DNA from: Balanoglossus misakiensis
Taxonomy: Eukaryota > Hemichordata
Assembly: GCA_040954595.2 (NCBI GenBank)
Contig: CM082585.2
Location: 682,001 to 746,000, forward strand
DNA length: 64,000 bases
Reading direction: 5' to 3'
The notes beneath the pieces were generated by a model that worked only from the letters and a program-made list of their open reading frames with translations, was not told where the DNA came from and did not search any database. Below, piece after piece: positions 1-9,969 of the stretch (positions are counted from its first letter, which is position 1; the number at the start of each line of letters is the position of its first letter). A program made the translations under genes and the position numbers.

Positions 1-1230
1 AAATACCGATGTTACGCGCGCGCTCGGTGCAAGTAATCGACGGTACATATGTAATAAAAACCCTTGCTTCAACCAATCACAGAGCTTCAATCAGACCAAG
101 TATACCCTGGTATTATAAATTTATGATCTATGTTATACAGGTATAGGACATTTTGTCTTTCACCATGTTTACACTGGGTAAAATGAGAAACATTTCAGAT
201 ACCAGGTTCAGGCAGGGAAAAATTTGAGACACTATTTGCCTATGGTAAACACAGAGCATTAATCCTTTGAGTCGTTTGTGTCCACACACACGAAGTTTAT
301 GTATAGGCACTGCGAGGCTCGGCCCCATAGACAATGGGTTGCGAAGAGGTGTTAATCATTACACCGGATCAGGTCTGGCTGGCAAAACCGTCTCAAATCT
401 GAAACGTTCCAGGAAGACTTTAATTGTTCACAAAGTATTTTTTATGTCAATGTTTGAGTTGAGATGTTTCAGAAAACTTTCAATGGTCCCTATGTGAATG
501 CCCTATTTTTAGTTCCTTTGTGTTGTATGTACAAACACATACAAGTTTCAGCTTTAGGGATCAGTCAGAGCATATTATCAAGCAGTCTGTCTATCGGTTG
601 CTATGTGTGTGTGTGTGTCATCTCCACAAAAAATATGTAGCACTACATGTACTTCATGAATCACAATATACACACAGTGACTGGCTGTGAGGGTAACATG
701 TGGATGACATGATGGTGTTATAATGCTATTAAGTGCAAATGTAAAACCTGGACTACAGGCAAGATTTTTGAAAGGACGGTAAATGTTGATGCAAAGAATG
801 TTTGAGTCAGCCTATGCACGTGAACTCAAATATACAGAAAAATTTACAAATCTTAAAGTAACATTTTCATATGGAATTGTGTACTTTTGAAAATCATTTC
901 AAAATCATGTTATAGGCTTGTTGAAAGACTGTTGACTACATCTGAATAAAAAGAAACATGAAATTCAAGCAATAACCAGTATTTTACTTCTCTCTTATAC
1001 ATAATCATCATGACATGATCAATAGGTCATTTTCATGATCCCTATGTGACTTCTTGACTTGCATATTCATTGGAATGAATCCTCTATTTTGATTTAAAAC
1101 TCTGTAAGTGCCAATAATATTCACTAATTTGAATTCCCCCTTGATCTATTTTTTGAAAAACTTTTCGCCATGTATAGCTCGCACTATTTCTACAAAACAG
1201 GGACAAATTGGCTGAATTTCCAATGTTGTG
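1..1230. other. AT-rich DNA, no gene recognised
   Basis: Only short chance reading frames occur here, none with a recognisable domain or convincing splice signals. A short GT microsatellite lies near 605-620. I see no other structure. Confidence 0.5.
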
Positions 1231-1742
1231 TTAAAGGCACGTAAGCTGCAACTGGATAGAAAATTAAAGTTTTAAATAATCTCATATATGCTTTTAATTA
1301 TGTCTATTAAATGATATTTCATGATAATATATCAAGCTCAACACTTATTTATGACAAAATAGCCAAAAATTAAAGAAAAACGAAAATTCCTGCAATTTTT
1401 AAAAAAGTGCAATATTGCAATGAAAAATGAAAATCTGATGTCTCAGTGGTGTACATTTACTTCCATGAGCTCAAGTGGATGAGATCATGTTTTGTTTATG
1501 AAGTTTCACAACCGGAAATGCAACATTTTCATTGTTTCTTGCATTTTCCCACGGTGGCGGCCATAATCGCTTGCGGCAAAGCTTTATTATTTATCTGGTT
1601 AAAACTTGCATATGCACTCATATTTAGGGTTTATAATGCTTGTGTATAGTTCACTGCCTTCATCTGCATGGACTAATGGTAGTTCAGTTTGAAACAAAAA
1701 TTATGAAAATTATCCCAAAAGTTACAGCTTACGTGCCTTTAA
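1231..1742. mobile_element. MITE with TTAA target duplication (piggyBac-like)
   Basis: The ends are inverted: the left reads TTAAAGGCACGTAAGCTG and the right is its complement, CAGCTTACGTGCCTTTAA. Both are bordered by TTAA (1231-1234 and 1739-1742). The interior is AT-rich with no transposase. TTAA duplication is the hallmark of piggyBac-type transposition, so this is inferred to be a non-autonomous element of that kind. Short frames inside it are not considered genes. Confidence 0.75.
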
Positions 1743-2065
1743 CTGTTTTATTAATCATGAGGAAAAAGCGCCGGGCTTATAACTTCCACGGGCGCGCCCA
1801 ACATTATTTGGGCGATACCATTTTGTGGTAGGTGTCACTGGCAAACATGCACCGGACTTCTGATTTATATACTACATGTACTAGGGTCTCACTTGTTGCA
1901 ACAGTGTTAAAGAAATCAAACGGTTTTGTTTTGGCCGGTAAACACCGATGGATTAACTCTTAAGTCCATCGTGCATCCAAACGCAGTCGAGTCGGTTCGG
2001 TCATTGTTTATGCGACAGTAAATGCCAAATGTGACAGAAGCATCATATTAAATGAGATAGAATAC
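1743..2065. other. Intergenic DNA, nothing recognised
   Basis: Somewhat more GC-rich than its surroundings, without a supported gene or repeat. Confidence 0.4.
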
Positions 2066-2118
2066 ACAAACAAACAAACATACGAATAAACAAACAGGCA
2101 AACAAACAAACAAACAAC
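2066..2118. repeat. (CAAA)n microsatellite
   Basis: Imperfect run of CAAA units immediately left of the MITE at 2123. Confidence 0.85.
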
Positions 2119-2122
2119 CATT

Positions 2123-2373
2123 AGGGACTGTTCAGAATTTACTTCCAAGTTGGGGATGGAGGATTTTTTATTTTCCTGGTGATTCCCATGGTCTCCCCTA
2201 GTAAATTGTGGAGGAAATATGTGGTCCCCCCTTAAATTTCCTGGGGATTTTCCATGGTCCCCCTATTGTGACTTTTATGTCTAGTCTCCCCTAATTTGTC
2301 TTGGAGAAAATGGGTGGTCCCCCCCCCCTCTGAAAATTCTCCGCCCCCTGGAAGTAAATTCTGAACAGTCCCT
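2123..2373. mobile_element. MITE with ~25-bp terminal inverted repeats
   Basis: The left end AGGGACTGTTCAGAATTTAC is matched in reverse complement at 2349-2373, giving near-perfect 25-bp inverted ends. The interior is G/C-run rich (CCCCTA and GGGGA motifs) and non-coding. The target duplication is unclear (TTA on the left, TTG on the right if the ends are GGGACTG). The superfamily is not assigned. Confidence 0.75.
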
Positions 2374-2467
2374 TGTTAAAGCCAACAGCTAGCACCCTGG
2401 CTTCTCTGCCAGAGGAGCGATAACATCGACAAAATGCAGATACACAAGAAATGAGCACTTTATTCCA

Positions 2468-2476
2468 CAAGTGAAG
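2468..2476. repeat. Target-site duplication of the foldback element, left copy
   Basis: CAAGTGAAG is repeated exactly at 12924-12932, next to the inverted ends TAGTCTG and CAGACTA. A 9-bp duplication fits Mutator-type or foldback insertion. Confidence 0.7.
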
Positions 2477-2483
2477 TAGTCTG

Positions 2484-2562
2484 TTCCCTGCCCCATTCCC
2501 ACCGCTGGCTGCGCCCTTGAGCGTAGCGCCGATGGCAGTGGGAATGGGGCAGGGGACCTAGT
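2484..2562. repeat. GC-rich hairpin at the left end of the foldback element
   Basis: CCCTGCCCCATTCCCACCGC pairs with the complementary stretch AGTGGGAATGGGGCAGGGG around a loop of about 40 bases that is itself partly palindromic. The right end of the element has no counterpart, so this is a left-end-specific insertion or a change at that end. Confidence 0.7.
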
Positions 2563-2570
2563 CCAGGAGC

Positions 2571-3831
2571 TAGATGCCGTTAATCAGAATTTTTGGTAAG
2601 GAAGGTTTGAGAGGTCCATTCTATGTAAAAAATGGTGCTGATTCCAAAAATGTCAGTCTTATTGACCCCACTCAAGACAAAATTGCCATTTTGGCCATTT
2701 TTAACCCAAAAATGGTGTTTTTTTAAGAAAACACTAAAACACACTGTTTTCGTCACATTCTAAGATCTGATGACATATGATATGCTTATTCTATGTAAAA
2801 TTTGGTGAATATTACGAAAAAAATAGTTCGATTGACCCAAAACAACAGAAAATTGCCTTTTTGACCATTTTTTGCCAAAAAAAACGTCATTTTTAGAAAA
2901 AATTTAAAACACACGGTTTTCTTCATAATAGTTGATCTGGTGATATATGGAAAGTCAATTCTATGTTAAAAGTGGTGACTTTAAAAAATAAAACAGTCTT
3001 TTTGACCTCAATCAATACAAAAATGCCATTTTTGGCCACTTTTAGAGGTCAAAAAAGGTCATTTTTACAAAAAAACTAAAAATAAATTGTGTTTTTCATA
3101 TTCAGAGATCATTGGATATATGAAGTGTCCATTCTATGTAAAAAAACGGTGCTGATTTCAGAAATAGCAGTCTTATTGACCCTACTCAAGAAAAAAATGC
3201 CATTTTTACCACTTTTTGCCCCAAAACGTCATTTTTAGAAAACACTCAAAATTTATATATTTTCTTCACTTTCGGAGATCTGATAATGTATTATATGCCC
3301 ACTATATGTGAAAAATTTCCAAAAAAGCAGTTTTATTGATGCCACCCAAGATAAAAGTGCCCTTTGGCAAGTTTTTGCCCAAAAAGTGTCATTTCTAGAA
3401 AACACCCAAAACTTTTATATTTTCTTCACTTTCGGAGATGATGATGTATTATATACCCACTCTATGTGAAAAAATTCAAAAAAAAAAATTACTAGCGCCA
3501 CTCAAGAAAACAGTGCTTTTTTGACAAGTTTTTGCCCAAAAAGCCACTTTTCGAAAATCATTATAAACAAACTGTTTGATTCTTATTTGGAGATTCTATG
3601 ATGTGTGAAAAGTACATTTATTGTAAAATAGGTGTTGATTCCAGAAATGCAGTCTTAATGACCTCAACCATGATGAAATCACCTTTTTGGCTAAGTTTTG
3701 CACAAAATTGTTATTTTTAAGAATATATTAATAAGCATTCTCTTTTCTTCACTTTCGGTGATCTTATTATAAATAAAAGCCCATTCTATATTGAAACGTG
3801 GTTACTGTTCCAAAAACGGAAGTCTTACTTA
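2571..3831. repeat. Left foldback arm: ~170-bp degenerate subrepeats
   Basis: About eight diverged units, each with a TTCTATGTAAAA box, an 'AGTCTTATTGACC-CACTCAAGA' type box and a GCCATTTTTGGCC/TTTTTGCCCAAAAA box. Spacing is 172, 166, 175, 169, 156, 157 and 169 bp. There is no coding capacity. Confidence 0.8.
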
Positions 3832-4352
3832 TGTTACGATCTGTATAAAGGTCAAATACGATTTCAAGGGTTAATTAATCCAGAGATCGGGAATGTCAAT
3901 GTTTGATAGTATTTGATTTTATGTATTTGAAGTAGATAGGGAGAGCGGGTGTTTAACTGACTGCTCTGATTGTCAATCATCACCGAACTGACTTTGTTAT
4001 ATAACACTTTATGTAAATTGGTTCGTATAGAGTTGACTGATGCCCAATGAAATTGTAACACATATATTTTACATTAATAACCACGCCTTGAGAAAAGTAA
4101 TTATAAGAGAACTTTGTTTCCAAAGTTAGGAGAAATAATCTAACGGGAGATGGGAGTACCTCAGGCTACTGAGCTCGTTCCCTTCCTCATGTACTTTACT
4201 GGGCGTATTTGATGTACTGGAGTAGTTCTGCACAATAAATGAACGTGAATCAGATACGTGTCTCCGTGGATCACTGTTCTCGTCAGAGCCCGATACCTCA
4301 TCGCTACAGATTCCCCGATGCATGAACAATCATGAGAAACAAGCCGTAATAC
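3832..4352 (+). repeat. 5' LTR of the gypsy element
   Basis: Begins TGTTACGATCTG and ends near CCGTAATAC(A), giving imperfect inverted ends TGTTACG / CGTAATACA. It matches 9970-10490 at all but three positions. AATAAA at 4234-4239 is a candidate polyadenylation signal. The LTR has short chance frames only. Confidence 0.93.
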
Positions 4353-4353
4353 A

Positions 4354-4370
4354 TGGTGGAGATGTCGGGG
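4354..4370 (+). promoter_or_regulatory. Putative primer-binding site
   Basis: TGGTGGAGATGTCGGGG starts directly after the 5' LTR if the LTR ends in CA. Its complement ends in CCA as a tRNA 3' end would. The tRNA was not identified. Confidence 0.6.
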
Positions 4371-4428
4371 TAGACGAAACAAATCCATCGGAGACAGAAA
4401 CGGCGACGACCAGCGGAAAGATTACAGC

Positions 4429-4593
4429 ATGGATCGCGAGATGCTAAACGACATGAACAGTCAAATATCGGAAATACGACAGGTTACACTGAGAACTGGA
4501 GGTCAGGTAGGCCCAGGTTTCTTTTCGGGTACAGAGACTGAGAATGCACACCGATGGTGGAACAAATATATAGACTTTGCTGACTTTAAGTAA
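4429..4593 (+). pseudogene. N-terminal part of Gag, cut off by an in-frame stop
   Basis: An ATG at 4429 opens a frame of 54 codons in phase with the long Gag-Pol frame downstream. The frame ends at TAA (4591-4593), and codons resume immediately after it with no shift. The residues on either side (WWNKYIDFADF before, WSDEKR after) look like one continuous Gag matrix/capsid region, so I read this as a nonsense mutation and not a natural gene end. No earlier ATG in this frame is available after the upstream stop at 4333. Without readthrough, the downstream polyprotein has no ATG near its start. Confidence 0.7.
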
Positions 4594-7500
4594 TGGTCAG
4601 ACGAGAAACGGCTTAAAGGAATCGGACTATATTTGACTGGTGAAGCGGAGCGATGGTTCTACAGACTGTCTGCTGAAAAGAAAAATGACTTGACGACACT
4701 GCAAAATGTCTTCCTCGCTCGTTTTGATAAGTGCGGTCCGATGTGGCTGTATGACGAGAAACTGTTTCGCCTGAAGCAACTGCCGGACCAGACTGTTGAA
4801 CAATATGCGGAATTAATATGCGAAAAAGCAGAAAAAGCGAAAAAGACTGATGAGGAAATACTATCTTTCTTCATGAACGGACTGAGACCGGACATACTAA
4901 AGTTCGTAGCGGGAATGTCACCTAAGGACTTCGAAACAGCGTACAAACATGCTCGAACAGCAGAGGTCGTGGCAGGATTACCAGAGACAGACGAGCCAGA
5001 AGCGGGTCTTTTACAACAAATCTCGACACGGATTGACGAGATGAAACAAGAAGATCAAGAAGTGAAGACCAAACCAAGCGCGGCAGATCATCGAGGACGA
5101 TCGACAAAAAGAGAGAAGAAATCGCCGAATTACAGAACAAGAGAACGAACAATAGACAATAAGGTAAAGAGGAACAGATATAATTTTACTGGGCACTCTA
5201 CCCAACGTTTTCCTCGACATAGTCAATTTAATTCCCGTGCATGTTTTAATTGTGGGCGTTACGATCATATAGCTAGAAATTGTTCAAAATATGCGTTCTC
5301 TGGAAATGTTTCGAAGCTTAGTCGGAAATTTTATTTTGATGGATCGTCCGACAGGAGGTCATGTACAGGTATAAATGCACTCGGGAAAGAGGGTGCCTAT
5401 AATGTTAAAGATGGTGTAAACGTTGTTAACAAAGATGGGTGTGCTTTTCATGAGAATGTTATTCCAATTTCAATATGTCATGAAAAAGTGACGTCATTAA
5501 TTGATACTGGAGCACATATTACTGTAGCTCCTATTCGGTTGTTAGAGCTAGTACCCGCTCTAAAGAATTATCCGATGTTCAAGTCCAGATATAATTGTGT
5601 ACATACAGCACACGAAGAGAAATTGGAGGTAATTGGATTTATGAAAATACCTGCTTTTATTGGGAATAAGCGTGTATTACTGTATGTTAATTTAGTTGAG
5701 TCTCTTCAGCATAATCTGATTTTGGGACTTGATTTTATGAAGCGTTATAGAGCTGTTATTGATTTCAAGGGTAATATTTTAAGATTACAATCAGACGTAC
5801 CGTTAAGAACAAATGTTGATGTTAACATTTCACCTGGAAGTGAAATGGTTATTCCAGTGAAAGTACCGTATAAATATCTTACTGGAGTTTTAGGTTGTAT
5901 TTGTGATAAACGAACACGCTTAACCCCGGGTATTTTGGTAGCTAAGGGGTTGGCCTATTCGAATAAGAATTTTCTTCCCATGCGAGTTGTAAACACTTTG
6001 GATACTGTGGTCAAAATTAAGAAAAATAGTGTTGTTGGAATGTTTTCGCCCTTGCCCCGTAATAGTGAAATAGTCCTACTCGATAATACTGCCGTTAATT
6101 GTGTCTCACCTCAAGGGCCCCGTACACAGAAAGAGACGGATCATTTGATGGGTCAATTGAAATTTAATGAATTAGAGATAACTAAGGCACAGCGTAAACA
6201 GCTTAGAGATGTTTTACTGCACAATATGGAAGCTTTTGTTGATTCTAGTGGTCGTTTAGGCAACTGTGATGTAATCAAACATACAATACGATTACAAGAG
6301 GGTGCTGCCCCGTTCCGTCGCCCACCTTACCGAGTAACGCCTGAGAAAAGGCGTGAACTTGAGCGACAAGTTGATCAGCTGTTAGAACAAAATATTATCG
6401 AGCCGTCCACTTCACCGTTTGCTAGTCCAGTAGTTTTAGTCAAAAAGCCTGATGGTTCGTGGCGTTTTTGCACAGATTTCCGTCATTTGAATAATATTAC
6501 AGTGCCTGATTCGTTTCCCTTTCCTAGAACTGACGAATCTCTTGAAATGTTAGGCAAGAATAAGCCTCAGTATTTTTCGACGCTTGATTTACAGTCAGGA
6601 TTTTTTCAATTGGAATTAGATGAAGAGAGCAGACCAAAAACAGCTTTTGTCACACATCAAGGTTTATATCAATACAGGAGACTTGCCCAGGGGTTGCGAA
6701 ATAGTCCCAGTTGTTTTCAGCGTACTATGCAACACGTGTTACGCAATATTATGTGGCAATATGTGTTATGTTATATCGATGATATTATTATATTTAGCAG
6801 CTCTTTTGAGGAGCATCTTCAACACATTGATACTGTCCTAACCAGGTTACGTCAAGCTGGATTGAAATTAAAGCCCAGCAAATGTCAATTTATGAGAAAG
6901 AGTGTTAAATTTTTGGGTCATATTATCAGTAAGGATGGAATTGCGGTTGACGAGAGTAAAGTAACAGCTGTTAAAGAATATCCCCGTCCTCATACTGTCA
7001 CACAGCTGAAATCATTTTTGGGGTTGGCCAATTATTATAGAAAGTTTATAAAGAATTTCTCGATCATTGCAAGGCCTCTGCATAAATTGTTGGGAAAGGA
7101 CACGAAATTTGAATGGGATGATCGATGCGAACATGCATTTGAGAAATTAAAACATGTCCTGTGTCAAGCACCAATTCTAGGGTATCCTGATATGAATGAA
7201 AATTTCACAATTTATACCGATAGTTCCACCCATGCCCTGGGGTTTGTTTTAGGTCAACGACAGAATGGTGTTGAACGAGTGATTTTATATGGGGGTCGAA
7301 GTTTAAACTGTCACGAAAGAAATTACTCAATTACAGAATTGGAAGCTTTGGCCGTCATTCATGCTATCCGACAATGTGATCACTATGTACGGAGCAACCA
7401 TGTCACTATAGTGACTGATCACTCCAATCTGACTTACATGTTTAAACAGAAAATACCAAGGGGGCGTATTGGCCGTTGGATAATGACCATGCAGCAGTAC

Positions 7501-8124
7501 GATTACGAAATTATCTATAGACCTGGTAAGAAACACATGAATGCTGACGGGTTGTCAAGGAGACCATATCAACAATGTGAGGGGTACAAGTCTGACGTCA
7601 CTGATTTAGAGCATGCGCCTGAAATGAATTACAAGCCTAACAGTCAGCCAATGGTAGATAAGTGTGTAAACACTGAGCCCATAAACTCACCTTATATAAA
7701 TAATATACATACAGGGCAACAAACCGAACCTGAGGTTCATAATTCTGCTAATAGTGAGGACACATCTGGGTATGGGCTTTTACTTAACAGTTCTAACGAC
7801 ACTTCTAACACTGACGTGGAGGAAAATGCTTCCAACACTGAAGTGGATAAAACATTCGACAGTGAGGTGCAATCACGAATGAAGGGAGAACAGAGAAAGG
7901 ATAATTATTTGAATAAATTTCTTAATTATTTAGAGAATGATGAGTTACCAACTGATCAAAAGTTAGCTCGTAAATTTGTTAGTATGGCTCCAAATTATGA
8001 CATTGTTGACGGGGTTTTGTATCATTTTTGGAAACCTACGGGGAAATCAGCTGGTAAATTAGATTGTGTTAGACAGGTTGTGATACCTAATTATGCGAAA
8101 TTATGTTCTGCGGTGGGCTCATGA
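4594..8124 (+). CDS. Gag-Pol polyprotein: Gag, zinc knuckle, protease, reverse transcriptase, RNase H
   Basis: The open frame runs from just after the stop at 4591-4593 to 8124. Counting residues from 4633, a CCHC zinc knuckle (CFNCGRYDHIARNC) lies at about 204-217 and is expected to bind element RNA. An aspartic protease active site DTG lies at about 291. Reverse transcriptase spans roughly 560-760, with FSTLDLQSGFFQ and the catalytic YIDD at about 714-717. RNase H carries TDSS at about 862-865 and a later catalytic-type TDHSN. Gag and Pol are in one frame here, as in many gypsy elements. The start is uncertain because the only upstream ATG lies beyond the stop. The frame ends in VIPNYAKLCSAVGS, just as the integrase zinc-binding region should begin, so the C-terminus is an artefact of a frame change. 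Old or new copies elsewhere would show the intact form. Confidence 0.93.
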   Translation, partial: WSDEKRLKGIGLYLTGEAERWFYRLSAEKKNDLTTLQNVFLARFDKCGPMWLYDEKLFRLKQLPDQTVEQYAELICEKAEKAKKTDEEILSFFMNGLRPDILKFVAGMSPKDFETAYKHARTAEVVAGLPETDEPEAGLLQQISTRIDEMKQEDQEVKTKPSAADHRGRSTKREKKSPNYRTRERTIDNKVKRNRYNFTGHSTQRFPRHSQFNSRACFNCGRYDHIARNCSKYAFSGNVSKLSRKFYFDGSSDRRSCTGINALGKEGAYNVKDGVNVVNKDGCAFHENVIPISICHEKVTSLIDTGAHITVAPIRLLELVPALKNYPMFKSRYNCVHTAHEEKLEVIGFMKIPAFIGNKRVLLYVNLVESLQHNLILGLDFMKRYRAVIDFKGNILRLQSDVPLRTNVDVNISPGSEMVIPVKVPYKYLTGVLGCICDKRTRLTPGILVAKGLAYSNKNFLPMRVVNTLDTVVKIKKNSVVGMFSPLPRNSEIVLLDNTAVNCVSPQGPRTQKETDHLMGQLKFNELEITKAQRKQLRDVLLHNMEAFVDSSGRLGNCDVIKHTIRLQEGAAPFRRPPYRVTPEKRRELERQVDQLLEQNIIEPSTSPFASPVVLVKKPDGSWRFCTDFRHLNNITVPDSFPFPRTDESLEMLGKNKPQYFSTLDLQSGFFQLELDEESRPKTAFVTHQGLYQYRRLAQGLRNSPSCFQRTMQHVLRNIMWQYVLCYIDDIIIFSSSFEEHLQHIDTVLTRLRQAGLKLKPSKCQFMRKSVKFLGHIISKDGIAVDESKVTAVKEYPRPHTVTQLKSFLGLANYYRKFIKNFSIIARPLHKLLGKDTKFEWDDRCEHAFEKLKHVLCQAPILGYPDMNENFTIYTDSSTHALGFVLGQRQNGVERVILYGGRSLNCHERNYSITELEALAVIHAIRQCDHYVRSNHVTIVTDHSNLTYMFKQKIPRGRIGRWIMTMQQYDYEIIYRPGKKHMNADGLSRRPYQQCEGYKSDVTDLEHAPEMNYKPNSQPMVDKCVNTEPINSPYINNIHTGQQTEPEVHNSANSEDTSGYGLLLNSSNDTSNTDVEENASNTEVDKTFDSEVQSRMKGEQRKDNYLNKFLNYLENDELPTDQKLARKFVSMAPNYDIVDGVLYHFWKPTGKSAGKLDCVRQVVIPNYAKLCSAVGS

Positions 8125-9595
8125 TTGCGTTTTAGCGGGACATTTGGGATACACTAAAACGTTGGGAGTTTTAAGACAGAGGTATTTTTGGGAAAGGATG
8201 CCCCGGGATGTTAATATGTACGTAAAGACATGCGCACATTGTCACACACGAAAGAGAGCCACACCCCCTACTCATGCTAAGTTGTTACCTATTCCAGTAT
8301 CAGGACCCTGGGACCGACTGGGTATGGATATTGTGGGACCCCTCCCTAGAACGTATGATGGTCATAAATACATCTTAGTACTTACTGATTACTTTACTAA
8401 ATTTCCACTAGCATATCCATTACGTAATGCACGAGCTGAGACAGTCGCTAAGATCTTGTTTGATGAAGTAATTGCTACTTATGGCAGCCCCAGAGTTTTG
8501 CTGAGTGATCAGGGATCGAATTTTTTATCCCAAGTAGTTCGTGAAACTTGCAAATTTTTCAACATCCAGAGGAAAGTTTCGACCCCTTATCGTCCACAGA
8601 CTAATGGCCTTACAGAGCGTTTCAATGGTTGCCTAGTCGACATGCTCTCCATGTTTGTCGATAGTAAACAGAAAGATTGGGATCGGTACCTAAGTTCAAT
8701 GCTTTTCGCTTATAGAGTTAGCCCTCAAGAGTCCAGTGGGTTCAGTCCTTATTATCTGTTATATGGTCGGCATCCCACATTGCCCATGGATGTTGAATTC
8801 CAGCCAGTTGAGGGGAGGACGAGAAATATAGATACACACCTTAAACATTTAGCTGCTAAAAGGGAGATAGCTCATAAAATCGCCAAAGAGAATATAGATC
8901 GATATCAACAGAATATGAAGGACCGTTATGATCAAAATATCCAACGGTCACAAAATCTTAAAGTGGGGGATCCTGTATATTTATACACACCATCTGTTAA
9001 ACCAGGAGTTAATAAGAAATTCGTACATAAGTGGACAGGTCCTTACATTATTTCTGAGAAGGTGGGTCCTGTTAATTACAAGTTGCGTTTCATAAATAGC
9101 ACCAGGAATTATCGAAAGGTCATTCATGTGAATAGACTTAAAAGAGCTTATTTGCGCCCCTCGGAGTTTGACTCATCCTCATCTGATGAGTCGTGTGAAG
9201 AAAACGATGTCCCAGAAACCACAAATTATGAAAATGGGACCGAAATATGTCAAAGTCCAGAAGCAGAAACATATGCAGAATCAGACAATGGTTCTGATCA
9301 AATTGAGGGATTGAAAGATTTGTCGTCAAGGACAAATCCCAGTGCTTTCGATGAAACTGACAACAATGGAAATTGTCAGACTAATGCTTCTGAGCCATTT
9401 TACGATATAGACAATGTGTTAAAGGGTCGATATAGAAATGGGAAATTACAGTATTTGGTTAAGTGGAAGAATTATTCAAACAAACATAATACGTGGGAGG
9501 ATGAAGACAATTTGAATGAAACTGCGAAAGAGTATTTGATAAGAAATCCTGTAAAGATACAAGGGAAACAGGTTATAGCACATTTGCACATTTAA
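8093..9595 (+). CDS. Integrase with C-terminal chromodomain (frame-shifted relative to Pol)
   Basis: This frame carries the rest of Pol. The HHCC zinc-binding region has H10, H17, C47 and C50. The catalytic core has D79, D139 and E175 with 35 residues between the last two (DD35E), in the contexts MDIVGP, LSDQGSNF and TNGLTERF. A GPY/F-like region follows (KWTGPYIISEKVGPVNYKL), then an acidic linker, then a chromodomain at about 437-486 (LQYLVKWKNYS, NTWEDEDNL). Integrase joins element DNA to chromosomal DNA, and chromodomains of this family are thought to guide it to methylated-histone chromatin. The frame overlaps the Gag-Pol frame by 32 bases and lies in the +1 frame relative to it. The listed start is only the first ATG in the open stretch. 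I judge a one-base mutation more likely than programmed frameshifting because the shift falls inside the integrase N-terminus. Confidence 0.93.
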   Translation: MRNYVLRWAHDCVLAGHLGYTKTLGVLRQRYFWERMPRDVNMYVKTCAHCHTRKRATPPTHAKLLPIPVSGPWDRLGMDIVGPLPRTYDGHKYILVLTDYFTKFPLAYPLRNARAETVAKILFDEVIATYGSPRVLLSDQGSNFLSQVVRETCKFFNIQRKVSTPYRPQTNGLTERFNGCLVDMLSMFVDSKQKDWDRYLSSMLFAYRVSPQESSGFSPYYLLYGRHPTLPMDVEFQPVEGRTRNIDTHLKHLAAKREIAHKIAKENIDRYQQNMKDRYDQNIQRSQNLKVGDPVYLYTPSVKPGVNKKFVHKWTGPYIISEKVGPVNYKLRFINSTRNYRKVIHVNRLKRAYLRPSEFDSSSSDESCEENDVPETTNYENGTEICQSPEAETYAESDNGSDQIEGLKDLSSRTNPSAFDETDNNGNCQTNASEPFYDIDNVLKGRYRNGKLQYLVKWKNYSNKHNTWEDEDNLNETAKEYLIRNPVKIQGKQVIAHLHI

Positions 9596-9956
9596 ATCTA
9601 TGGACAGAGAAATATATACGTAACAGAAAAAAAAACGGAAAAGGGAGACACGTGGTTGAGTGAATTGAAAATGTGAATATGATTATATGACAGAATCATA
9701 CGCTATTTCCCTCGGCCTACGGCCTCGGGAAATAGCATGTGATTCTGGTAACTCACAGCCCCTCGGGTGTAATAAACGGCCGCTATGGCCCTCATGGCCA
9801 GGCAATAGGTGTTCATTATTCTGTAGTAATTTGTGTATTGTAATTTTATAAATTTTTAAGACAATCACTTCATAGACATAACTCGATTTTTTTCAAATAT
9901 ACCCTTGGTGTACTGCTCTTTAAGAGATTTGTGTCCAATGCGGGACGCATTGGTTT
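9596..9956 (+). other. 3' untranslated region of the gypsy element
   Basis: Non-coding stretch between the integrase stop and the polypurine tract. It contains a strong GC-rich palindrome (separate entry) and is otherwise AT-rich. Confidence 0.7.
9691..9747. repeat. 27-bp-arm palindrome inside the retrotransposon
   Basis: The arms CAGAATCA-TAC-GCTATTTCCC-TCG-GCC and GGCCTCGGGAAATAGCATGT + GATTCTG pair, with two short mismatched patches, around a 3-base loop. Right of it come GGGTGTAATAAACGGCCGCT, GGCCCTCATGGCC and a final ATTCTGTA (9819-9826). The last of these mirrors the start (ACAGAAT), so the whole 9690-9826 stretch may be a small inserted MITE. Confidence 0.75.
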
Positions 9957-9969
9957 AAAAGGAGGGGAG
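9957..9969 (+). promoter_or_regulatory. Polypurine tract
   Basis: AAAAGGAGGGGAG immediately precedes the 3' LTR. This is the expected position of the plus-strand primer in LTR elements. Confidence 0.85.
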
